Shown here one piece after another: positions 55,168-64,000 of a stretch of 64,000 nucleotides of DNA. Origin of the DNA: Malus domestica (lineage: Eukaryota > Streptophyta > Magnoliopsida > Rosales > Rosaceae); NCBI RefSeq assembly GCF_042453785.1, contig NC_091673.1:11999501-12063500 (forward strand), given 5' to 3'. The notes under the pieces are model-generated. The model made no database searches. It was not told where the DNA came from and saw only the letters and a program-made list of their open reading frames with translations. How positions within the stretch are numbered: the stretch's first letter is position 1; every line of letters begins with the position of its first letter. A program made the translations under genes and the position numbers.

Positions 55168-56295
55168 CATAAGTCCTATTTTTCCTCACAAATAGTCATT
55201 GATGTTGACCTATGACATCAAAATGGTCCCTGAAATTGACCTGCGACATCGAAATGGTCCCTTAAATTGAAAATTGATCAATGTAATCCCTCATGTAAGT
55301 GTCTTAAATCAATATAGTCATTCTGTCACAATTTTATAAAAAATTATGTTATGTGTTGATATGACACATAAACGAGTCACACAAGTCTAATTAAATTAAA
55401 AAAAAATTACAAATAGGCTTCATAATTTAATAGGTAATAAAAAAATTGTCAACCCAAAAAACCCAGTCCTGCAATCACATATGATCACAGTTCACATTTC
55501 TATACCTCCTTCACTCTCTATTCTCTAAAAAAAACTCAATACACCCATTTTTACACACTTTGACACCCTTCACCGAATTAAATCTAGATAGAGATCACCT
55601 TTGATGACGACTTGGTCCTATTAGCAACAACTATTGGGACATCACCGTTAACATTTAGGCGATCAATATCCACACAACCATAATCTTGGAGAGCTTGTTC
55701 GGCGCTTCCATGGTGGTCTAGTGATGCAAGGTACGACGAGATCTGCCTTGAGATAATGAGGTTATAACCGAGGTGCGTCCATTGTTGGAAACTATTTCCA
55801 CACCCCCTCTTAAGCCTTGGTTAAGCCTTGTACCTTTGAGAATTTATAGAAGCAAGGTCTTTTCGGAGTAGGCCTTACAATAAGAAAAAAAAATTCATTG
55901 TGCAAAAAGGTATTTAAACAATTTTTTTAATTAATAATTAAAACCCATATCAGCACATAGCAAACTCTTTTACAGAATTGTGGCAGAAGGATCATATTGA
56001 TTTGCGACACCAAGTTTTAAGGATTACATTGATTGATTTTCAATTTTAGGGACCATATTGATGGTGTGGGTCAATTTCAAGGACCATTTGTGATAAAAAC
56101 TCGTAAATCTTGTAGGGCCTATTTATGTGCCAGATCAGCACTTAACGAAATTTTAAACAGAATTATGACAGAATGACCACATTGATTTGCAACATCTATT
56201 TTCAGGGAGCACATTGATTGATTTTTAATTTTAAAGACCATCTTGATGGTGACGGTCAATTTCAGGGACCATTTGTGATAAAAACTCTTTATCGT
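55168..56295. mobile_element. Long-TIR non-autonomous element (MULE-like)
   Basis: The left arm (about 55,180-55,460) contains AAATGGTCCCTGAAATTGAC repeats and is matched in reverse complement by the right arm (about 55,960-56,290). Each arm itself holds two versions of the motif. The centre has no ORF. Long, internally repeated TIRs are typical of Mutator-like MITEs, but the target duplication was not found. Confidence 0.5.
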
Positions 56296-56930
56296 ACTAT
56301 GATAAATGCAAGTTGCAACTAACTAGATAGGTATAGACTTTTGTTCTTTTCCACCTTAATTGAGAGACCTTTTTTCTGTAATTGTTTCTTAGATTTCTCG
56401 GGTGAAGCATTCTCATATGATACTATATTATCATTCTGGTATGTCCGTTCTTGTAATGTGTGATTACTTCTTGTTCTAAAATGTATGCAAGTTGAAATTA
56501 GCTAGGTCTAGCCTTTTGTCCTCTCTGCGTAAATTGAGAGATTCTTATATGGTTTTCTCTTAAGTTTTGTGTCTGCCGACTAATTGGGGAAGGATATGCG
56601 TACTTCTCTCAGGATGTCAATGTGGCATTTCAAGTTATTAACATAATGTCATGTGTTTTAACTTTCTTATTTGATATTGTATTATTGGTTTGGACATGCT
56701 AATGGATTCATTGGGGTGCATGCGGAGACAGATTTACTAAGGGACCGAGGTGGTTCAGGGACCACTCGGAAGCTCGGATAAATGCCTGTGAGGATCTCTA
56801 ATGACCATCTAAGTCTGGGTTGTGGTAGAAGAGAAGAGCAGCAATGACTGCAGATTGTAGGCTTTGCCCAAAAAAAACAGAAATAAGAAGACTTTTTTTT
56901 TTTAATGAACTTGGCCAAAACGACGTTGTT
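56296..56930. other. Non-coding stretch
   Basis: No gene or repeat is recognised. Confidence 0.35.
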
Positions 56931-57112
56931 TTAGGCCAAGCCATTAGAAAAATTAAATGCACAACCACCATAAAAGAGCATTCAACAGCAACTTTTAATT
57001 CAGTTATAAAGTAATGGCTTGTTTTAGGCCAAGCCATTAAAAAAATTAAATGCACAACCACCATAAGAGAGCATTCAACAGCAACTTTTAATTCAGTTAT
57101 AAAGTTCAAAGT
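56931..57112. repeat. Two tandem copies of a 93-bp sequence
   Basis: TTAGGCCAAGCCATTA and the following part, up to CAGTTATAAAG, occur at 56,931 and 57,024 with few differences. Confidence 0.8.
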
Positions 57113-57569
57113 TCAAACCATTAAATAAAAATACATAAAACCCAAACAACTTTTGAGTAAAGTCACCAATCCCAATTTCACGTCATCCAAAACCCAATCC
57201 CATATCACTTTACCAAATTATAATTCCTAATTGGCTATCCCCACTCCTTACCCGGTTGGATGGAGAGAATTTTTTAGTGTACCAGAAACACACCCTAGTA
57301 TATCAAGTATAATAATACAATTGATTATTTCTCAAGTTTCCAACCAAATGTACCAATTGTATTGTTACATTTGGTGTACCAAATTGTGTTCACAACATAC
57401 AAAATAATTTCTCGTACTGATATTCTATTGGGACCATCCGATGTTAAATCCTGGATCTGCCACTGGATGCATGTAAATCTCTTGACTAATTCTGAGAAAA
57501 ACTTCAAAAAAACAACATACATCATATAACACGTTGAATAACATATATTACCCCATTAAAACATATCAT
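57113..57569. other. Non-coding stretch
   Basis: No gene or clear repeat is recognised. Confidence 0.35.
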
Positions 57570-58330
57570 GTGTTGAGTTTTTATGTCGCTCAACATGTCA
57601 CGTGTCAAAAATATATCCATCGAGACTTATCACCAATTAGAGCCAAACCAACATGAATAATGCACCATTACAAGGATTTGGCATGTAACATCCAAAGATT
57701 TCCATGTGTAAAGAACTCATGGCTCGAAGATAAGGTCCACCAAATTCACCTCGTCTCGTCCACAACTGGTGAGGCAGCGAAGCCAGGCCTGCCTAGGTAG
57801 TCAATTGTTTGCTTTTGTTTGTTATGGTATTTTTTATAAGGTTCAATCATATGAATCCCACTGACATTGTTTTCTGCTCATCATCTTTGATGAGTGCATT
57901 TTTACTCATCATCATTTAGTGTAATGTATGATCATCATCTTATTTATCATCGTTAGATAAGTTTGAATATTAAGATTTGTATTTATCCATTACACGAATC
58001 TCAAAATTCAACTTCATCTAACAATGGTAATTAGGATGATGAACACACACCACCCTAAATAGTGGTGAGTAAAAATGCCCCTATCTTTGATTCTTCTTTC
58101 CATATTTAATTGCTCAATTTGGTAGTTTCCAAAAATAAAAATAAAAAATTGCTAAATCTGGTTCTCGGGGGCTTCTTTTCAAGTTTCTAGTTTTGTGGAA
58201 AGTAGGGTTGCAGTCCTTTCTGATCACCAATTGGCAAGGTGGTGGATATTTTGGGAAAGAGATTCTTTCCAGATCTTTCCCTCCAAAGTTTAGAGAGAAA
58301 AAAATTGCTAAATTTGGTTCTCGGGGGAAA
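57570..58330 (+). repeat. Repeat block R, copy 2, left part, with internal duplication
   Basis: It matches 19,360-19,740. A 150-bp piece (AAATTGCTAAATCTGGTTCT...) recurs at about 58,300, and GTGGAAAGTAGGGTTGCAGT with the next 50 bp recurs at 58,551. Confidence 0.65.
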
Positions 58331-58517
58331 GGGATCATCTCTGGATCCCTTTCACCTGAGCCTCATGACCCATAAATTCATACTCTTGAAATTTGATCCA
58401 ACCATTACAAACAGAAGGTCCCATTAAAAGTTATAATAACTTTAGCAGTTTGATCAAATCAAAAATCCAAATTTATGGGTCATGAGGCTTAGGTGGAAGG
58501 GATCCAGAGATGGTCCC
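58331..58517. mobile_element. MITE with about 48-bp near-perfect inverted ends
   Basis: GGGATCATCTCTGGATCCCT... at the left is matched in reverse complement by the right end, including the CATGACCCATAAATT part. The duplicated sequence nearby (58,161-58,190) shows the site without the insertion. It has no ORF. Confidence 0.7.
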
Positions 58518-58613
58518 TTTCCGTGGTCTTCTTTTCAAGTTTCTAGTTTTGTGGAAAGTAGGGTTGCAGTACTTTCTGATCACCAACTGGCAAGGTGGTG
58601 GATGTTTTGGGAA

Positions 58614-58940
58614 AGAGATCATTTCTGGATCTCTCATTCTAAAGTTCAGGGATCAAGTAATCTGGACCTTTTTTTTTGGTCAAAGGATAGAATTGTATTA
58701 AAATGCAAATACGAATGGAAACATTTGCATCTTCAGCTAGAATATTAAACAAAAATTGAGGTCCTAATTCATCCCAACCATAACTCCCACCATGCTTTAA
58801 AATTTGATCCAACGATAAAAAATTATTATAACTTTTAAGAAATCAAATGATTCAGACCGTTAAATCAAATTTTAAAAATGATCACTTGATTTTTGAACTT
58901 TGAAGGAAGAGATCCGAAGAGGATCTCCTTCCGATATGTT
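58614..58940. mobile_element. MITE-like unit with inverted GAGATC ends
   Basis: AAGAGATCATTTCTGGATCT at the left and AGGAGATCCTCTTCGGATCT in the reverse complement of the right end match for about 50 bp, with AAAGTTC...ATCAAGT farther in. It has no ORF. Confidence 0.5.
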
Positions 58941-59103
58941 GACAAATTAAGCAAGTTAACTGTGCGAACAGAATAACACAAAACCCTGTTCACTTCAGAA
59001 AAGCGCTAGCTACGGAAGCATAATTGTTTGATATTATTGCGCCTGCGTGATAGGACATTTTACACTATGTTTCAAATTATCTTATATTCGGAAATTTTTT
59101 GGA

Positions 59104-59498
59104 TGTTAGAATTTTAGTTAAAGATATAATGATATATAGATCTGTTAAAACTCTGAAGTGGAGAATATCCATACTAGAACCTTCGAAATAGTATTATAAG
59201 ATAATTCTAAACATACTAGAATTTTCGAAATAGTTTTATAAGATAGTTATGATATGTGTATGTAAGACTTTGTATGTTTTATACCATTTGTCGGGATGAC
59301 GCACCGTAATATTGAAGAATGCAAAGTCTTACATCGAAAACCTGAATGAATTAAATGTATAGTTGAAATAGTTTTATTATTAATTGCAGTACGATATTTT
59401 ATATAAAAATTCTACGCCCATTAATATGTGCATGTGGTTAGGTTGGGAATAAAAAAAATATTGTTGTGGGTCACTGGACTGACTCTGAAACTTTGACA
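59104..59498 (+). repeat. LTR-like repeat of family R, first copy (395 bp)
   Basis: It starts TGTTAGAATTTTAGTTAAAG, ends CTTTGACA and is followed by TGGCATCAGAGTGG, close to the initiator-Met primer site. It matches 59,956-60,300 and 19,793-20,114. Confidence 0.65.
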
Positions 59499-59520
59499 TG
59501 GCATCAGAGTGGGCTAACCC

Positions 59521-59945
59521 TCGTGACACGTCCTGATCCCGGTGTCCGAAGGACAACGAGATGGCTACGTGTTGGCCGACACCTGAGAGTGACGCAAGCT
59601 ATTTAATGAATGCATATGCCGAGAATATGTGAAACATGTATAAAAATTTTGTGCGAACTACACAATGTAATATTAAAATACAAACCTTACAAAATATATA
59701 ATAATATTTAACTGCCAACAAAATAATAGTAATAATACATGACATATTCAGAGCATACTACTAATTCAAAATACAAACGAAAAATAAAATAAAATGTGTT
59801 ATTACAAGAGATGTCCAACGCGGTCATGTCAGAAAAAGTTATGGTTGCTACGGAAACCTAATATTTTGATATTATTGCACCTTTGCGATAGATACAAAAA
59901 ATATATATAACATGAAAATCTTTTACTTTTAGTATGTTTCAAGAT
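59521..59945 (+). repeat. LTR-related fragment
   Basis: TGACACGTCCTGATCCCGGT and CTACGTGTTGGCCGACACCTG resemble the inner end of the LTR at 15,525-15,600. It lies between the two LTR-like copies of family R and has no ORF. Confidence 0.4.
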
Positions 59946-59955
59946 AATTTTTGGA

Positions 59956-60300
59956 TGTTAGACTTTAAGTCAAAGATATAATGACATACAGATGTAACTG
60001 TTAAAAATTCTCGAGTAGAAAATCTCCTAAACATACTAGAATTTTTGAAACTATTAGTATAAGATAATAATGAACATACTAGAATTTTCGACCTAGTATT
60101 ATAAGATAGTTATGGTATGTGTATGTAAGACTTTGCATGTTTATGTACCATAGGTCGAGGTGATCCGCTTAGTTTCATTACTAATTACATCGAGACATTT
60201 TGTACAAAAACTTTACACCCATTAATATGTGCATGTAGTTTAGTTGGGAATAAAAAACAATGTCGTTATGGGTCACTGAATTGACTCTGAAACTTTGACA
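59956..60300 (+). repeat. LTR-like repeat of family R, second copy (345 bp)
   Basis: It starts TGTTAGACTTTAAGTCAAAG and ends AACTTTGACA, followed directly by TGGTATCAGAGT at 60,301-60,312, an 11 of 12 match to the initiator-Met primer site. Confidence 0.7.
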
Positions 60301-63058
60301 TGGTATCAGAGTGGGCTAACTCTTATCTGATTAAATCTAAATTGGGATTACGAATTGAAAACCTTGGGGTCACAAGTTTGGACCACAAATTGAAAACTTG
60401 AATCAAATTCACTAGACCAAAATCAAATCAAATAGTGTTACCAATGTGGAATTAGCTACACATGAGGTACACTAAAGAGTGATCTCAAAAGAGATGACAT
60501 CTTGAAGGATAAAAAAAGATAACATTTTGAAGAATCTACAGTCCAACATTAGGACCCTAATCAAAATGAATAACGGCTTATGATGAATGGTTTCACTATT
60601 AATTGCATCAAGACCATTAGTATAAAATTCCATACCCAATAGTTGGTGCTAGTAGTTAATCAGTGATGATATCGATAACCGCTTGCAAGTATGTTTTGTA
60701 CTAGAAAGTTTGATCGGTTTGATTCAACCAAATTACGAATTGGAAGTTATGAACTGAATCTTGGACCAGTTTTGCTAGCTCAATTTGATTTTGCCACTGA
60801 ATTCAAAACTTGGAAAGAAAATAATAGACCAATGGGTTTGGTTTAGAGTCACTTTGGGATTGCTTAAAAAAAATGCTTATACTGCACTTTAAGAATAATC
60901 AGTTGTAAATTAAAGCAATTGAGCTCTTGATAAACTGTATTTTTAAAATTTTGCGAGTATAAAAAGCAATGTAAAAGCGTCTTGTAAATTTTAATAAGTA
61001 ATATTGTAATACCTTGAAAAATGTAAATATATAAATTAATTATTTATGTTTATGAATATATGAAGGAAATAGGAAAATAAATCAATAAATGGTTAATGAA
61101 AGTTTAGTGGGAAAAATGTGAAAATCTGTTCTTGGATTTGAATATTAAAATAAGTATTTTGTAGTCGTATTTGTAATTACGACGTATATATAATTACGGT
61201 AGATATTTGTATCGATAAGTTAAAAAGATAAAAATGCCCTAGTTGGCTTAACGTAATTATATGAGGACGTATTTTATCCTCATATATTTTATCATATTTC
61301 TTGATATATTTGGATAGAGCTTGATCTCACGAGCGTGTAGGCACAAAATGTTCATGAAACAGAATTATAACAAAAAAGTTATTAACGTTTGCAGTTAGGG
61401 ACATTTTTGTAAATTTAATCTTCACTCTAGAAGGCTCCAGAAAATCTAAAGCAATGGGTTGTGCCACATGTGCAGCTGGGATGAAGGGAAAAAAAGAGAA
61501 ATGAGAGAGATGAACGGCTGAGATGAAAAAGAGAAAAGAGAAAGGAGAGAAAGGGGTGGAAAATAGCCCAAACAAGAGGGGAAATGAGGGAAATGAGGGA
61601 AATGAGAGAAAAAGGAAAGGGGAGGACTGGATACCTGCCAACCCATGCGACCCGGTTTTGACCCGAAGCTATATCCGGCGGTTTTCCGTCGTTTTTCTAG
61701 TGATTTTCACCAATTCACCACCTGGAAATTTTACACTGGCTTTCCCTCTTCAACTTCCACCCATGATTGACGGGTTTTTGGTCCTAGTTTAGTGAAGAAC
61801 CTGCACAGTGGTGCCAGAGGTCTTGTGGTGGCGATCCACCAAACCTGAATAAAACTTTCACCACCACCACCATCAATGGACTCCCCTCAACCTCAAGAAC
61901 AAAGCCTAAGCACTAGTTGGGGCGTCAGAACTGTTTTGGAGTCGAATCAAGAACACCCAATTCAAGGGTTTTCGGTGGATTTGAGTAAAATTGGGGTATT
62001 TTCCGGCTAAATTGGACCTCGGCCCAAGTATGAAAAGTGTTCCTCTCCTTGAGTTATACATTCTTGAAAAATTTGGAAATTTTTTATTATAGTTGAATTT
62101 TCAGATGAGTCGGGGCGGCCGACCGTCACCCGCGACGGTGCGAGCGGCGGTGCATGGCTAGTGAGTCAACATTTCGTTTTTATGCGAATTTCGTTTTTCC
62201 AATTATGTTTTAGTATCTATTTGACGTGTAGCAATTATTAACACGAATGTTGGATTTTCGATTAATTGAATATTTTTTGAATTGGTTTGAAATTGAAATA
62301 TGAACTATGAAATGCTTGATTCCTCTCAATGGTACATAGGTAGTCTAACAGGGTTAGATGCAACCTTAATATTCAAGAATTAATTCTTTTGTTGGATAAT
62401 TTGATCTAAGAGAATAAAATGGTGATAGTTTTAAAATATATTCATATGTGTGGATAAAAGAATTATGGTTATATATCATGTGTGTGATTAAAGAATTTAA
62501 TTAAAGAATCGCGATCAATGGTAGTTAAATAAACAAGAGTTTAATTTGGCCTATCACCGCAATTATTTTCCGAAATAAATATTTCGGGGCGGGGTGTTAT
62601 AGATATAATGTATAGAATGACAAAAATAGACATGGTAGTGGGGGTAGTGGCGACGATAGCGGTCGTTGCCGGCGGCGGTGGCAATGTTGGTGGATGCAAT
62701 TATAGGTGGTAGAGACGACGAACGTGACAGTGGCGATGAGGCGGCGGTTGTGATGGCAATGATAATGGTAGGTACCAATAGTGTGGTTTGGTGGTTGGAG
62801 TGCTTAAGGGACAATGGTGGTAGGGTCCCGACAATGATGGTTGTGGTTATGGTTGTAGTAGTAGCGTTTTTGGTTGTGGTGGTTGCGATAGCAATGATAA
62901 CTGTGACAATTATTGTGTGATGACGGCAACTATGGTGGCGGCAATTACGATGGTGAAGTTTGTTGTGGTGACACTAATTGCAGTCGTGGTTTTGGTGGTG
63001 GTGGTCAGTGGAGTACTTAGGAAATATTATTTGGAGGGTCAGCAAGAATAGCGCGCGC
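60301..63058 (+). repeat. Repeat block R, copy 2, right part
   Basis: It matches 20,115-21,277 in order: first 700 bp without genes, then a GGT/GAT-rich stretch (62,602-63,010). The two halves are separated by a solo LTR. The right end is cut by another LTR at 63,060. Confidence 0.75.
61005..62601 (-). mobile_element. Solo LTR (1,597 bp) inside repeat block R
   Basis: Copy 1 of the block shows the site before insertion (TAAGTGATATAATGTATAG at about 20,810). Here the same site is split: AATAT at 61,000-61,004 and GATAT at 62,602-62,606 are the target duplication with one change. On the minus strand it begins TATAACACCCCGCCCCGAAA (from an original TGTAACACC) and ends AAGGTATTACA. It has no PBS, PPT or genes. 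The open frames around 61,330-61,800 are low-complexity. Confidence 0.85.
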
Positions 63059-63059
63059 T

Positions 63060-64000
63060 TGTGACAACCCGTCCCTACTTTTACGATTTTATTAATTTTA
63101 AAAGCGTGAATTGGCAAAAATGCCCTAGAGGCGAGATTATTGACTTTCGTTTACCGTTAGTTTGTGACACATATAAGCTATTACTTTACCGTACTCGACG
63201 TTATGAACACGTAGGCACAAGCAAAATCGAAGTTGGAGTTACAATGAAGATTTTAAGGAGCTACGACTCCGAGAAATACTTTTGTGAAAAAGTACTATTT
63301 TATATTTTATATATTTTTTGAAATTATTATATTATTATTTTAATACTTTACGTTTCAATATTTTAAATATTTATTAATTATATTTATCCCGTGGGACCCA
63401 CACTCACATCAAGTCACCACTCCATCTCTTCCGTGTGGCTTCCCCTCCTAATTCTCTCAAACACTATCTTCTCACTATCTTTTCCCCGAGCTCTCTCCTT
63501 CTACAAATATTGGAGCCATGACCATCATTGGTACATTCCTACTCAGGCAAACCTCACGACCACCTAAACCAAAAACATCACCTCGCCTCTGGGTTGTGAA
63601 AACAATATCTAGGCCTCAGATTACAACGCGAACCCAGATCGTGACCTCCATATTTTTCGATGAGAACCTCACGGATTTCAGTGTGGGTGAGTCTCGAAAA
63701 TAATCCAAAACTTAGTGGATCATGTATTTCCCCATATTTTCCAGCGAACTCGGGAGTGTTGCAACATTTTTTCGGCGAAATCTGACCACGGCCGAGGAAA
63801 CCAAGGTTATAATTCGAATCCATGTTCTTTAATCTTCATTTTGGTATATTACATAGATAGGTTTAGTGAAGTTTTCAGTTAGTTGGAACCGGAATTTATT
63901 CCGGCCATCTCACTCCTAGATTCTGGCGGTTGCAGTAGCAACCGACCGGAGAAGAAAAAAAAAAGGCCTTAAGCGCAAAACCTAATCCAAGTCCGTGACC
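63060..64000 (+). mobile_element. Start of another LTR, cut by window end
   Basis: TGTGACAACCCGTCCCTAC is a typical Gypsy-type LTR start. It shares AGTTGGAGTTACAATGAAG and CCGTGGGACCCACA phrases with the LTR fragment at 51,556. It breaks repeat block R at 63,058. No gene is visible to the window end. Confidence 0.65.

Noticed and set aside
61327..61792. Open frames on both strands around 61.3-61.8 kb
   Set aside because: They lie inside the solo LTR and reflect GAGAAA-rich sequence.

Overview
This window is plant nuclear DNA from a woody eudicot, most likely Rosaceae (apple/pear type). The evidence is the mix of repeat families: Ty3/Gypsy elements of Tat and chromovirus type, a Cassandra TRIM with 5S-derived LTRs, SINE-like and MITE-like pieces, and a Helitron-like terminus. 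The few host genes are also plant-specific. I recognise the antisense coiled-coil ORF at the left edge as a type common in apple and pear sequence, but that is from memory. There is no prokaryotic, organellar or viral-genome signature. Most of the window is nested mobile DNA; only two compact ORFs look like intact host genes.

Layout. 1-10,726: a decayed Tat-type Gypsy element on the minus strand, running off the left edge. Its unusual 3' part holds a plus-strand ORF and three tandem-repeat arrays, one built around a perfect 34-bp palindrome. It sits inside the 3' LTR of an older chromovirus-like Gypsy element (10,727-17,917, minus), which has a 2.4-kb LTR, an initiator-Met PBS and wrecked RT/RNase H. 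18.0-23.3 kb: MITE-like and SINE-like pieces, the first copy of a duplicated repeat block, and a possible beheaded 5' end of a gene. 23.27-27.6 kb: a Helitron-like 3' end followed by a multi-exon RPA1-like pseudogene carrying two in-frame stops and a frameshift. 30,015-39,784: a complete Tat-type element with both LTRs and a perfect ATAAG target-site duplication, but its gag core appears to be missing.

43.2-46.4 kb is the gene-bearing island. It holds a DUF3511-domain small protein and a single-C2H2 zinc-finger protein with a C-terminal EAR repressor motif, both on the minus strand and both with a visible TATA box. 46.67-48.64 kb is a TIR element that contains a solo LTR with a perfect GCTGT duplication. 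48.69-50.31 kb is a cluster of Cassandra LTRs with one complete element. 50.5-64 kb is a mosaic: a long inverted repeat with about 690-bp arms, MITEs, a MULE-like TIR element, the second and expanded copy of the 19-21 kb repeat block, a solo LTR inside that copy, and the start of another LTR at the right edge.

Functionally, the Gypsy pieces follow the usual gag-protease-RT-RNase H-integrase order and none looks able to move by itself. The two host genes are unrelated to each other and show no sign of acting together. I found no clear new multi-gene system. The strongest leads are the antisense ORF plus palindromic repeat arrays of the left Tat element, and the association of the RPA1-like pseudogene with a Helitron terminus.
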